Notes: a model not told the origin generated them from the letters alone. DNA of 64,000 nucleotides from Chitinophaga sp. XS-30 (GCF_008086345.1 NZ_CP043006.1:1486032-1550031), one strand, 5' to 3'; shown: positions 26,395 through 35,427, counted from the stretch's first letter. Numbers and translations are program-made.

Positions 26395-28059
26395 AAAATA
26401 TTTTTGGCCCAGCAGAACTACCACATCGGCAACTTCGAAGCCAATACGGCCCGGATCATTTCCGCTATTCAGGAAGCCGCGCAGCAGGGAGCCGACCTTG
26501 TGCTTTTCTCCGAGTTGTGCGTCTGCGGCTATCCGCCGAGGGATTTCCTGGAGTTTGAGGATTTCATCGCCAAATGTTATGCCGCCATAGACGAGATCAA
26601 AGCCCACACCGGCGAAGTGGCCGTATTGCTCGGCGCACCCTGCAGGAACCCCGTGAAAGAAGGTAAAGATCTGTTCAACGCCGCCTGGTTCCTGTATGAA
26701 GGAGAGGTACAGCAGGTGGTGCATAAAACCCTGCTGCCTACCTATGATGTGTTCGATGAGCATCGTTATTTTGAACCGGGATATGAATGGAAGGTGATCC
26801 CCTTCAAGGGAAAGAAGCTGGCCGTCACCATCTGCGAAGATATCTGGAACCTGGGCGACAATCCGCTTTACCGCATCTGCCCGATGGATCAGCTGATGGA
26901 GCAGCAGCCTGATGTAATGCTGAACCTTTCCGCATCCCCGTTCGATTACGATCATGATGAAAGCCGCAAAGAGATCATCAGGGCGAATGTGCGTAAATAC
27001 CGGTTGCCGATGTATTACTGCAATACCGTAGGATCGCAGACGGAGATCGTGTTCGACGGCGGCTCCATGGTGTTTGACGCGCAGGGGAACATCGTAAAGG
27101 AGTTGCCTTACTTTGAGGAAGCCCTGGACCATGTGGAGCTGGATACGCTGACCGGTGGCGCCGGAGAGGCTGTGTCCGCCCATGCCACCGCCGATCTCTC
27201 GGCCCTGGAATTCGATCACAACATCCACCGCATTCATGACGCGATCGTACTGGGCATCCGTGATTATTTCGGGAAGATGGGATTCAAACAGGCCATCCTC
27301 GGCTCTTCCGGGGGGATCGACAGCGCGGTGACGCTGGCCCTGGCCTGTAAAGCACTTGGCAGGAAGAACGTGCGCGCCGTGCTGATGCCATCGCCCTATT
27401 CCACCGAACATTCGGTGGATGATGCCGTGGCCTTGTCGAAGAACCTGGAGAATCCTTACGACATCATCCGTATCAACAATATTTATGAGAGCTTCCTGGA
27501 AACGCTGGACCCTTATTTTATGGGGCTGCCTTTCAACGTAGCCGAAGAAAATACCCAGTCCCGCATCCGGGGAAACCTGCTGATGGCGTTGTCCAACAAA
27601 TTCGGGTACATCCTGCTCAATACCTCCAATAAAAGCGAGCTGTCCACCGGTTACGGCACCCTGTATGGCGATATGGCCGGCGGTCTCTCCGTGCTCGGAG
27701 ACGTGTACAAGATGCAGGTATATGCCCTGGCCCGCTACATCAACCGCGGGCGGGAGGTCATCCCGGTGAATATCATCGATAAAGCCCCTTCCGCCGAATT
27801 GCGCCCCAACCAGAAGGACAGCGACAGCCTGCCGGACTATGCCGTGCTGGACAGGATACTGTACCAGTACATTGAAAGACGCCAGGGGCCGCGCGAGATC
27901 ATCGAACAGGGCTTTGATGCGGCACTGGTGGCAAGGGCGCTGAAACTGGTGAATACCAATGAATACAAGCGCAACCAGTTCTGCCCCATTATCCGCGTAT
28001 CATCAAAAGCCTTCGGCGTAGGCCGCCGGGTGCCGATCGTAGGGAAATATTTGAGTTAA
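26392..28059 (+). CDS. nadE: Glutamine-dependent NAD+ synthetase
   Basis: A 555-residue two-domain enzyme for the last step of NAD synthesis. Residues 1 to about 265 form a nitrilase-like glutaminase with the Glu of LFSELCVCGYPP, the Lys of VHKTLLPTYDVFDE and the Cys of VTICEDIW. The C-terminal synthetase carries the PP-loop LGSSGGIDSAVTLALA near residue 302 and the KAPSAELRPNQKDSDSLPDY segment. Both active sites look intact, so it can use glutamine as nitrogen donor. serS follows with its own promoter overlapping the nadE stop codon. Confidence 0.96.
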   Translation: MKIFLAQQNYHIGNFEANTARIISAIQEAAQQGADLVLFSELCVCGYPPRDFLEFEDFIAKCYAAIDEIKAHTGEVAVLLGAPCRNPVKEGKDLFNAAWFLYEGEVQQVVHKTLLPTYDVFDEHRYFEPGYEWKVIPFKGKKLAVTICEDIWNLGDNPLYRICPMDQLMEQQPDVMLNLSASPFDYDHDESRKEIIRANVRKYRLPMYYCNTVGSQTEIVFDGGSMVFDAQGNIVKELPYFEEALDHVELDTLTGGAGEAVSAHATADLSALEFDHNIHRIHDAIVLGIRDYFGKMGFKQAILGSSGGIDSAVTLALACKALGRKNVRAVLMPSPYSTEHSVDDAVALSKNLENPYDIIRINNIYESFLETLDPYFMGLPFNVAEENTQSRIRGNLLMALSNKFGYILLNTSNKSELSTGYGTLYGDMAGGLSVLGDVYKMQVYALARYINRGREVIPVNIIDKAPSAELRPNQKDSDSLPDYAVLDRILYQYIERRQGPREIIEQGFDAALVARALKLVNTNEYKRNQFCPIIRVSSKAFGVGRRVPIVGKYLS

Positions 28060-28080
28060 GGGAGAAGCCCGTTATCTTTG
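28051..28080 (+). promoter_or_regulatory. serS promoter
   Basis: TTG at 28051-28053, 19 bases, then TATCTTTG at 28073-28080: a textbook Bacteroidota -33/-7 pair. The -33 element lies inside the last codons of nadE. Confidence 0.65.
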
Positions 28081-28099
28081 TCCAAATTCAACAGTAATA

Positions 28100-29377
28100 A
28101 TGTTACAGGTACAATTTATTCGTCAAAACAAGGAATTGGTGCTGGAAAGGCTTGCGCTCAAACATTTTTCAGAGCCGGGCCTCGTGGAGGAGATCATAAC
28201 GCTGGACGACCGGCGGAAGAAGCTGACACTGGAATATGATGAAACCCAGGCGAAAGTGAATGCGGCATCGAAGGAGATCGGAAAACTGATGGCATCGGGA
28301 GACAAGGCTGCCGCCGAAGCCCGCAAGCAGGATGTAGCGAACTATAAACAGGCCCTTGGCCCGATTGACGAATCATTGCGATCCACCGAACAATTATTGC
28401 AGGACACGCTTGTGAAGCTGCCCAATCTCCCCGGGCCGCAGGTGCCTGCCGGCAAAACGCCGGAAGATAATGTGGAAGTGTGCGGCGGTGGCAGCAAACC
28501 ATCCCTGTATGAAGGGGCGGTGCCGCATTGGGACCTGGCAAAGACCTATGATCTGATAGATTTCGAACTGGGCAACAAGATCACCGGCAGCGGATTTCCC
28601 GTGTACAAGAACAGGGGCGCGCGGCTGCAAAGGGCCCTGATCAGCTATTTCCTGGACTATAATACCGCTAACGGCTACACGGAAGTAACGCCGCCGTATA
28701 TGGTGAATGAAGCTTCCGCCTATGGCACCGGACAGCTGCCGGACAAGGAAGGGCAGATGTACCACGTAACAGCGGATAACTTCTACCTGATCCCCACCGC
28801 CGAAGTGCCGGTAACGAATATCTACCGGGACGAGATATTGAAGGAAGCGGAGCTGCCGGTAAAGATGACGGCCTACACCCCCTGTTTCAGAAGGGAAGCC
28901 GGCTCCTATGGCAAAGATGTGCGCGGGCTCAACCGCCTGCATCAGTTTGAAAAGGTGGAGCTGGTACAGCTTGTTCGTCCAGACCAGTCCTACGCCGTGC
29001 TGGAGGAAATGGTGGCCCATGTAGAGCAGCTGATCATTTCGCTTGGTTTACCCTACCGCATCCTGAACCTCTGTGGCGGCGATATGAGCTTTACCTCCGC
29101 ACAGACCTACGATTTTGAAGTGTATTCCGCTGCGCAGGATAAATGGCTGGAAGTAAGCTCCGTGTCCAACTTTGAAAGTTATCAGACCAACCGGATGAAG
29201 ATCCGTTATAAAGATGAAAACGGGAAGAACCAGCTGCTGCATTCCCTGAATGGCAGCTCACTGGCGCTGCCCAGGATACTGGCCTGCCTGCTGGAGAATA
29301 ACCAGACAAAAGAAGGTATTCTGCTGCCGGAAGTGCTGCACCGGTATTTCGGAAGCGACCGCATAAGCAACGGATAA
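28100..29377 (+). CDS. serS: Serine--tRNA ligase
   Basis: A 425-residue class II synthetase. The N-terminal coiled-coil arm that grips the long variable arm of tRNA-Ser spans about residues 30-100 (RRKKLTLEYDETQAKVNAAS and following). Motif 2 is FRREAGSYGKDVRGLNRLHQF near residue 265 and motif 3 is NGSSLALPRILACLLEN near residue 383. Length and N-terminus (MLQVQFIRQNKELV) fit the family. It is probably transcribed from its own promoter and ends at a strong terminator. Confidence 0.97.
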   Translation: MLQVQFIRQNKELVLERLALKHFSEPGLVEEIITLDDRRKKLTLEYDETQAKVNAASKEIGKLMASGDKAAAEARKQDVANYKQALGPIDESLRSTEQLLQDTLVKLPNLPGPQVPAGKTPEDNVEVCGGGSKPSLYEGAVPHWDLAKTYDLIDFELGNKITGSGFPVYKNRGARLQRALISYFLDYNTANGYTEVTPPYMVNEASAYGTGQLPDKEGQMYHVTADNFYLIPTAEVPVTNIYRDEILKEAELPVKMTAYTPCFRREAGSYGKDVRGLNRLHQFEKVELVQLVRPDQSYAVLEEMVAHVEQLIISLGLPYRILNLCGGDMSFTSAQTYDFEVYSAAQDKWLEVSSVSNFESYQTNRMKIRYKDENGKNQLLHSLNGSSLALPRILACLLENNQTKEGILLPEVLHRYFGSDRISNG

Positions 29378-29400
29378 GGATAGATCATCGTATTAAATAT

Positions 29401-29437
29401 AAAAGCGTACCGGCAAACCCGGTACGCTTTTTGGTTT
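29401..29437 (+). terminator. Terminator of serS
   Basis: A 12-bp perfect stem (AAAAGCGTACCG) with a seven-base loop, followed by T-rich bases. Confidence 0.88.
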
Positions 29438-29466
29438 TTTAATGTTATTTTACGGAAGGTCTTAAA

Positions 29467-29772
29467 ATGCAAATTATGAAAACACTAGGTCTGATTATGC
29501 TGGTGGCTATTGTTCTGGCAGGTTGTGCCATGGGCCTTAACCCCAAGAATACCGCGAAAGTGGAAGCTGCTTTTGCGAAGTATGAGGAATCGGAGGGCAA
29601 ATCCGTTTTTCGCGAAAAATGTGCAAAATGCCACGGGTACATGCTGCCCGAAACCCGCACTGCGGAAAAGTGGCCGAACATTCTTGACCGGATGGCGAAG
29701 AAAGCAAAGTTAACGGACGACCAGAAATCGGCCGTGCTGGCATTCGTGACCGCACATGCCAAAGCCTCCTGA
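29467..29772 (+). CDS. Small c-type cytochrome lipoprotein
   Basis: A 101-residue protein with a lipoprotein signal (VLAGC near residue 20) and one CAKCH haem-binding motif near residue 52. WPNILDRMAKKAKL near residue 69 may hold the distal Met ligand. It looks like a monohaem class I cytochrome c anchored in a membrane and facing the periplasm. ATG at 29467 or 29476 may be used; the second gives a more compact signal peptide. Terminators lie on both sides, so it is probably expressed alone. Its redox partner is unknown. Confidence 0.82.
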   Translation: MQIMKTLGLIMLVAIVLAGCAMGLNPKNTAKVEAAFAKYEESEGKSVFREKCAKCHGYMLPETRTAEKWPNILDRMAKKAKLTDDQKSAVLAFVTAHAKAS

Positions 29773-29794
29773 TTTGGGTGGCCCCGAACTTACC

Positions 29795-29820
29795 AAAGGC
29801 GGCTGAGGCCGCCTTTTTTA
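29795..29820 (+). terminator. Terminator of the small cytochrome gene
   Basis: AAAGGCGGC and GCCGCCTTT form a 9-bp stem with a TGAG loop, followed by a T-run. Confidence 0.88.
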
Positions 29821-29832
29821 TTGACATACCAT

Positions 29833-29846
29833 TATATTTGTGCATG
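29833..29846 (+). promoter_or_regulatory. -7 box of the acetyltransferase gene, probable leaderless transcript
   Basis: TATATTTG at 29833-29840 matches TAnnTTTG, with only three bases before the ATG at 29844. The -33 region would overlap the preceding terminator. Confidence 0.5.
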
Positions 29847-30389
29847 CGCCATTTCCTTCCCAATGGTAAACAGCTTGTCATCCGGCCGCCGGAGGTCCGC
29901 GATGCGCAGGGCTGCCTGGATTGTTTTCTGCAGCTCACGCAGGAAACGGACTTCCTGTTATACACGCATGAAGAAGCAAAAGCTTTTGACCTGCATGCGG
30001 AAGAGGCGTTCATCGCCTCTTATGTGAACCATCCCAATCATCTCTTCCTTGTAGCGGATGTGGAAGGCGAGATCGTTGGCACCCTGACGCTGAACCAGTA
30101 CAAATTCAGAAAGCAGCAGCATACGGCGCTGCTGGGCATTGCCGTGCTGCATAAATACTGGAATATGGGCATTGGCAGGCGTTTGCTCACCGCGGCTATC
30201 CGATGGGTGGAAGAACATCCGTCCATTGCCGTGATCCATTTTGAAGTATTGGCCAACAATGAAAGGGCCATTCAGCTATACCGCAATTTCAACTTCTCCG
30301 AACATGGCCGCATTCCCCAGGCGATCCGGCAGCCCGATGGCAGCTGGGTGGACCTGGTGGTGATGAGCAAACGCATCAAACCCCTGTGA
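29844..30389 (+). CDS. GNAT family N-acetyltransferase
   Basis: A 181-residue protein of the GCN5 acetyltransferase fold. The acetyl-CoA binding segment is HKYWNMGIGRRLLTAAIRW near residue 106 and the later beta-strand/bulge is FEVLANNERAIQLYRNFNF near residue 138. VEGEIVGTLTLNQY supplies the central strands. The pattern is close to RimI/YhhY-type enzymes, but the substrate (protein N-terminus, amino acid or other amine) is not predictable. The M48 peptidase gene starts 3 bases after its stop, so the two are co-transcribed. Confidence 0.88.
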   Translation: MRHFLPNGKQLVIRPPEVRDAQGCLDCFLQLTQETDFLLYTHEEAKAFDLHAEEAFIASYVNHPNHLFLVADVEGEIVGTLTLNQYKFRKQQHTALLGIAVLHKYWNMGIGRRLLTAAIRWVEEHPSIAVIHFEVLANNERAIQLYRNFNFSEHGRIPQAIRQPDGSWVDLVVMSKRIKPL

Positions 30390-30392
30390 CCC

Positions 30393-31433
30393 ATGCAGCG
30401 ATTCGAAGGTTTTTACAGTTATGATTCGCGGGACAATGTTCAGCAGGCGATAGTAACGGTATCGAACAAACGGGTAGAGATACACCTGAAAGATGCACAT
30501 GGCAATCCGCGTGTGGTGCATTGGTACTGGCATAATGTGCAGAAGGGCCAGGGCCCCGATTGGCATCATACCGGTCTTCCGCAGCAAACCCTGCGCATAG
30601 CGGATACCGCCTTCGGAAACATCATGGAGAAGCAGCTGTCGAAGAAACGGCGTAACCCGGCGATCCCTTTTTTACTGGGGCTGGGCGCATTCCTGATCGC
30701 CTTGCTGCTGGCGGCTTATTGCTGGCTGATCCCTTTCCTGGCAGCACGCGCGGCGAACGCCTTGCCCGTGGAATATGAAGTGGAGATGGGAGAGCATGCC
30801 TACAATGCCCTGATCGGTGAATTCAAAGTCAATGATACACAAACGGTGAAGGTGAACCGCTTCTTCGAAGCATTGCACATCGCTTCGAAATACCCGGTAA
30901 AGATCACGGTGGTGGAGGAGGAACAGGTGAACGCCTTTGCGGTGCCGGGCGGGCATATTGTGGTGTTCACGGGGCTGCTGGACCGGATGTCGCGCCCCGA
31001 AGAACTGGCGGCCCTGCTGGCGCACGAGTTCTCCCACATCGAAAAACGCCATACCACCCGTTCCCTGTTGCAGGGGCTCGGCACCTATACGATGATCAGT
31101 CTTGTCTTCGGCGACCTTTCCGGCATTGCGGCCGTGGTGGCGGAGAACGCCCATACCCTCCGGCATCTCGAATACTCCCGCTCCCTCGAAAAGGAAGCAG
31201 ATCTGAACGGGCTGGCACTGCTGGAAGCACGGCATATCAGCGGCGAAGGGTATATTCAATTGTTCCGCACGCTGCAAAAAGGAGCCGGCGCTGCACCTTC
31301 CGAATGGCTGAGCAGCCATCCGGACCTGGACAACCGGATCAGCTACGTGAAGGAACGGCTGAAAGATCCGCCTCCTGCAAAAATTTCCGGGGAGCTGGAA
31401 GCTATCTGGCTGGATATCAGCACGGGCCGTTGA
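30393..31433 (+). CDS. M48 family metallopeptidase
   Basis: 346 residues. An N-terminal cytoplasmic-looking domain of about 85 residues is followed by one strong membrane segment (IPFLLGLGAFLIALLLAAYCWLIPFL, about residues 90-115) and an M48 zinc peptidase. That carries HEFSHIEKRH near residue 212 and the third ligand in SLEKEADLNGLALL near residue 268. FAVPGGHIVVFTGLL precedes the active-site helix as in HtpX/BepA-like enzymes. The domain order suggests a membrane-tethered peptidase in protein quality control. The first domain is not familiar to me. It is co-transcribed with the acetyltransferase. Confidence 0.88.
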   Translation: MQRFEGFYSYDSRDNVQQAIVTVSNKRVEIHLKDAHGNPRVVHWYWHNVQKGQGPDWHHTGLPQQTLRIADTAFGNIMEKQLSKKRRNPAIPFLLGLGAFLIALLLAAYCWLIPFLAARAANALPVEYEVEMGEHAYNALIGEFKVNDTQTVKVNRFFEALHIASKYPVKITVVEEEQVNAFAVPGGHIVVFTGLLDRMSRPEELAALLAHEFSHIEKRHTTRSLLQGLGTYTMISLVFGDLSGIAAVVAENAHTLRHLEYSRSLEKEADLNGLALLEARHISGEGYIQLFRTLQKGAGAAPSEWLSSHPDLDNRISYVKERLKDPPPAKISGELEAIWLDISTGR

Positions 31434-31511
31434 TTCCCCGGCCCGCAATTCCGTTACAGCATCATTCACCTGTTGACAGCGTCCAAAAAAATTACGAAAT
31501 TAGCCCTCGAT

Positions 31512-32588
31512 ATGGATCGCTATGACCGACAAACACGCCTGAATGGTTTTGGGCCCGAAAAACAGGAGATGCTTTGCAATGCTGCCGTACTGGTAGTGGG
31601 AGCAGGGGGGCTCGGGGTGCCGGTATTGCAATATCTTACGGCAATGGGCGTCGGCACGATAGGGATCGTGGAGCAGGATACGGTTTCCGTGACCAATCTT
31701 CAAAGACAGGTGATCTATCGTACGGACGATGAAGGGAAACCGAAATTGCAGACGGCCATCTCCAGGCTGGAAGCCCTGAACCCCAATGTACAATTCAACC
31801 CTCATCCGGCTTATCTTTCAACTGCCAATGCATTGGAGATCATCGGGCAATACGACGTGGTGATCGACTGCAGCGATAATTTCGGCACACGTTATCTCGT
31901 GAATGATGCCTGTGTAATACTGGGCAAGCCTTTTGTATCCGGTTCCATTTTTGAATATGAAGGGCAGGTGAGCGTATTCAATTACAAAGGCAGCGCCACT
32001 TACCGTTGTCTTTTTCCCGTTCCGGGCGATGCGCCGGATTGTAATGCCATTGGCGTACTGGGCGTGCTGCCGGGTATCATCGGCTGTTACCAGGCCAATG
32101 AGACGGTGAAAGTGATCTGCGGGATAGGGGAACCGCTCACCAATCAGCTGTTAAGCATCAATATACTGGATAACATCCACCAGATCTTTACCTATCAGAC
32201 GATATCCGCCAATCTCCGGATCAGCGAACTGCAGGATAGTTATGGGGACAGCGTGTGCGATCCCGTGACGATGGAGCTGCTGACCGTTAAGGAATTGCAG
32301 CAGTGGCTGGAGAACGGCCACGACTTCCTGCTGGTGGACGTACGGGAGAAGGATGAATGGGACATCTGTCATATTGATGGCGCCGTGCACATCCCCATGC
32401 GCCGGGTGGAAGCCTCCGTGTCCAGCCTCTCCAAGAAAAAACCGGTGGCGGTGATCTGCCATCATGGTATGCGCAGCAAGGCCGTAGCGCAGCTGCTCGT
32501 ACAGGTGGGCTTCAGCGAAGTGTACAATGTTACCGGCGGTATTCATGCCTGGGCGAGTGAAATTGACCCGGGAATGGCCACCTACTGA
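31512..32588 (+). CDS. MoeB/ThiF-type adenylyltransferase fused to rhodanese
   Basis: A 358-residue fusion. Residues 1 to about 235 are an E1-like domain: VVGAGGLGVPVLQYL for ATP, LQRQVIY with the conserved arginine, and DCSDNFGTRYLVND with the catalytic aspartate. Residues about 255-358 are a rhodanese with the sulfur-carrying cysteine in VICHHGMRS. Such fusions activate a sulfur-carrier protein (MoaD or ThiS) and transfer sulfur. The structural zinc tetrad of MoeB is degraded: only one cysteine of CxxC (TYRC) and no second pair. ATG at 31512 is preferred over a TTG at 31473. Confidence 0.9.
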   Translation: MDRYDRQTRLNGFGPEKQEMLCNAAVLVVGAGGLGVPVLQYLTAMGVGTIGIVEQDTVSVTNLQRQVIYRTDDEGKPKLQTAISRLEALNPNVQFNPHPAYLSTANALEIIGQYDVVIDCSDNFGTRYLVNDACVILGKPFVSGSIFEYEGQVSVFNYKGSATYRCLFPVPGDAPDCNAIGVLGVLPGIIGCYQANETVKVICGIGEPLTNQLLSINILDNIHQIFTYQTISANLRISELQDSYGDSVCDPVTMELLTVKELQQWLENGHDFLLVDVREKDEWDICHIDGAVHIPMRRVEASVSSLSKKKPVAVICHHGMRSKAVAQLLVQVGFSEVYNVTGGIHAWASEIDPGMATY

Positions 32589-32692
32589 CCCCAAACTACT
32601 CATCTGGAATGAATTTTGCACTTTTCATCGTGACCGGTTGTTCGCCGGTTAAACCTTCTGTTTATCCTGCCGTCTCATTGTAAATCTTTTTT

Positions 32693-34141
32693 ATGGCTCC
32701 TGTTCCCGAACACATACAACTGCAGCACCTGGGCTGGAGGGCGGGCTTTGGCGAAAGCCTCCCGGTGATCCGCACCTGGGCAAAAAAACGACGCCGGGAA
32801 GTCGTCCGGAAATTGGTCCTCGGTCCCGAATCCGCGCCGGAACCCGTACGGGTGGTAGATGAAACAGATCTGCCGGATTACAAAAAACTGCGGAACATGG
32901 GCGCCGAAGAACGGAGGGCCCTTCAACGCATGAACGCAAACGGCATTAAAGACCTGAATGTGCTGTGGACGCATGCGATGATCAGCAGCGCGCATCCGCT
33001 GCGGGAAAAAATGGGCCTTTTCTGGCATGGCCATTTCGCCTGCAGGACGCAGAACGTGCTTTTCAACCAGCAACTGCTGCAGGTCATCCGCCAGCACGGG
33101 CTGGGCAACTTCGGCACATTGCTGACGGAAGTATCCAAAACTCCCGCCATGCTCGCTTTCCTGAATAACCAGCAGAACAGGAAGCAAAGACCGAACGAAA
33201 ATTTCGCGCGGGAGGTGATGGAGCTTTTCACCATGGGACAGGGCAATTACACGGAAAAAGATATCAAAGAGGCCGCGCGGGCCTTCACCGGCTGGTCCTT
33301 TGATGCAGCCGGACAATTCAGGTTCAGGAAGAATGTGCATGATGAAGGCAGCAAGACGATCCTTGGTAAAACCGGCCACTTCAACGGTGACGACGTGATC
33401 AAAATTCTGCTGGAGCAAAAACAGACCGCCAGGTACATTACCGGGAAAATATACCGCTACTTTGTCAATGAAGAACAGCCGGATGACAAGCATATCGCGC
33501 AGCTGGCGGACAAATTCTATCAATCGGGTTACGACCTCCGCGCGTTGATGCAGGAGATATTTACGGCGGACTGGTTCTATGATGAAAAAAATGTAGGTAG
33601 CCGCATCAAGTCCCCGGTAGAACTGCTGATCGGCCTGCGAAGGGCCATTCCCATGCAGTTTGAGCAGGAGGAGGCCATGCTGGTGTTCCAGCGCGTGATG
33701 GGGCAGACCCTGTTCTATCCCCCCAATGTGGCCGGCTGGCCGGGCGGGCGCAACTGGATAGACAGCTCCAGCCTCATGTTCAGGATGCGGGTACCGCAGA
33801 TCATCCTCTACTCCCAGGAACTGAACATCAAACCGAAAGAGATCACCCCCGAAATGGAAGAAGGGCAGAACTACAGAATGACCATGCAGGTGAATGAATT
33901 CCTGAGACGGCAATATGCCCGTAAGGTGAATGCGAATATCGACTGGACAGCCTACATCGAAGGATACAAAGATGTGCCGCGGGAGCAGCTGGCGGACCAG
34001 ATCGCACAATCCCTGCTGGTAAAGAACGGGAATATCGATAAACAACTGCTCGAAAAATATTCAGACAGCTCCAGCCGGGAGAACTATATCAAAACGGTGA
34101 CCATCGATGTGATGAGCACACCGGAATATCAACTCTGTTAA
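32693..34141 (+). CDS. DUF1800 domain-containing protein
   Basis: A 482-residue protein of the DUF1800 family (QHLGWRAGFGES at the start, FWHGHFACR near residue 109, NENFAREVMELFTMGQGNYTE near residue 166, PNVAGWPGGRNWID near residue 344). There is no obvious Sec signal, yet its constant partner, the DUF1501 protein, has a Tat signal, so this protein might be exported with it. Biochemical role unknown. The DUF1501 gene starts 10 bases after its stop. Confidence 0.92.
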   Translation: MAPVPEHIQLQHLGWRAGFGESLPVIRTWAKKRRREVVRKLVLGPESAPEPVRVVDETDLPDYKKLRNMGAEERRALQRMNANGIKDLNVLWTHAMISSAHPLREKMGLFWHGHFACRTQNVLFNQQLLQVIRQHGLGNFGTLLTEVSKTPAMLAFLNNQQNRKQRPNENFAREVMELFTMGQGNYTEKDIKEAARAFTGWSFDAAGQFRFRKNVHDEGSKTILGKTGHFNGDDVIKILLEQKQTARYITGKIYRYFVNEEQPDDKHIAQLADKFYQSGYDLRALMQEIFTADWFYDEKNVGSRIKSPVELLIGLRRAIPMQFEQEEAMLVFQRVMGQTLFYPPNVAGWPGGRNWIDSSSLMFRMRVPQIILYSQELNIKPKEITPEMEEGQNYRMTMQVNEFLRRQYARKVNANIDWTAYIEGYKDVPREQLADQIAQSLLVKNGNIDKQLLEKYSDSSSRENYIKTVTIDVMSTPEYQLC

Positions 34142-34151
34142 ATCTGCTTTT

Positions 34152-35354
34152 ATGACCTTACATCTCAACAGGCGCCGGTTTTTGCAGGTAGGCTCGCTCG
34201 CTTCCGCCAGCCTGATGCTGCCCCGTTTCCTCAAAGCCATGGAGCAGGGAAATATGGTGCCCCCCGGCAATAAAGTGCTGGTGGTGGTGCAGCTCTCCGG
34301 CGGGAACGATGGTCTCAATACCGTGATCCCTTACCGCAACGATATTTATTACAAATTACGCCCGCAGCTGGGCATTAAACGGGAAAATGCGCTGGCGCTG
34401 AATGATGAACTGGGCATTCACCCTTCGCTGGACGCCTTCAAATCATTCTACGATGATGGTGCGCTGGGCGTGCTGAACAGCGTGGGATACCCGAACCCCA
34501 ACCGCTCGCATTTCCGCTCCATGGATATCTGGCAAAGCGCCAGTGATGCCGAAGAGCACTGGAGCACAGGCTGGCTCGGCCGTTACCTGGATGTGCAGTG
34601 CAAGGACTGCGGAAAACCCACGCAGGCCCTGGAGATCGATGATACGCTCAGCCTCGCCATGAAAGGGGATGATGTAAAAGGCCTTGCCCTCACCGATCCC
34701 AACCGGCTTTTTGGCGCCAGCAATGCCAGGTACTTCCGGGAATTGCTGGAAAGGCAGCATGCGGACGAGCATCAGAATGTAGGCTATCTGTATAAAACGA
34801 TGGCGGAAACCATGTCATCCGCTGCTTACATCCAGCAACAATTCAAAACGTACAAAAGTAGGGAATCCTATCCCAATTCCGAGCTGGGGCGCAATATGAA
34901 GACGATTGCCGAGTTGATCATGACAGACATCAATACCAGCGTGTATTACGTTTCACATGGCAGCTTTGATACGCACGTAGGGCAGGAAGGGCAGCAGAAA
35001 CGTTTGTTCACCCAACTGAATGATGCGTTGAAAGTTTTTGTGAGCGACCTGAAAAAGAATCACCGTTTCCAGGATGTGCTGGTGATGACGTTCTCCGAAT
35101 TCGGGCGGCGTGTAGGGCAGAACGCCAGCGGCGGTACGGATCATGGCACTGCGAACAACATGTTCCTGATCGGTGGCGGGCTGAAGGAAAAAGGAGTGCT
35201 GAATGAGGGGCCGGACCTGCATCATTTGCAGGATGGCGACCTGCAGTACAAAGTGGATTTCAAGAGCGTGTATGCCACCCTGCTGAAAAAGTGGCTGGGA
35301 GCGGATGACCGGATGATCCTGAAAAAGGAGTACGAACATTTGACCTTTATATAG
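34152..35354 (+). CDS. DUF1501 domain-containing protein with Tat signal
   Basis: A 400-residue protein beginning with a twin-arginine signal (NRRRFLQVGSLASASLMLP, residues 5-23). The DUF1501 core is clear: VVVQLSGGNDGLNTVIPY near residue 42, RSHFRSMDIWQSA near 117, HGSFDTHVGQ near residue 268, and VMTFSEFGRRVGQNASGGTDHG near residue 315. The fold is alkaline-phosphatase/sulfatase-like, so a periplasmic metal hydrolase is plausible. It pairs with DUF1800 as in many Bacteroidota, Planctomycetes and Proteobacteria; the substrate is not known. A GGGTGTATC-type terminator follows. Confidence 0.92.
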   Translation: MTLHLNRRRFLQVGSLASASLMLPRFLKAMEQGNMVPPGNKVLVVVQLSGGNDGLNTVIPYRNDIYYKLRPQLGIKRENALALNDELGIHPSLDAFKSFYDDGALGVLNSVGYPNPNRSHFRSMDIWQSASDAEEHWSTGWLGRYLDVQCKDCGKPTQALEIDDTLSLAMKGDDVKGLALTDPNRLFGASNARYFRELLERQHADEHQNVGYLYKTMAETMSSAAYIQQQFKTYKSRESYPNSELGRNMKTIAELIMTDINTSVYYVSHGSFDTHVGQEGQQKRLFTQLNDALKVFVSDLKKNHRFQDVLVMTFSEFGRRVGQNASGGTDHGTANNMFLIGGGLKEKGVLNEGPDLHHLQDGDLQYKVDFKSVYATLLKKWLGADDRMILKKEYEHLTFI

Positions 35355-35391
35355 CGGAGGGAATGCTGTATAGACCTTTCCGCAAAACGGC

Positions 35392-35427
35392 AAGAGGGTG
35401 TATCAAATGCGATACACCCTCTTTTTA
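35392..35427 (+). terminator. Terminator of DUF1800-DUF1501, GGGTGTATC-type stem
   Basis: A 13-bp perfect stem (AAGAGGGTGTATC) with a six-base loop, followed by TTTATT. The core of the stem is identical to those at 4188 and 10908. Confidence 0.86.

Noticed and set aside
32675-34045. Open minus-strand frame of 456 codons opposite the DUF1800 gene
   Set aside because: Antisense shadow of a conserved gene; composition is His/Gln/Phe-rich without domains.
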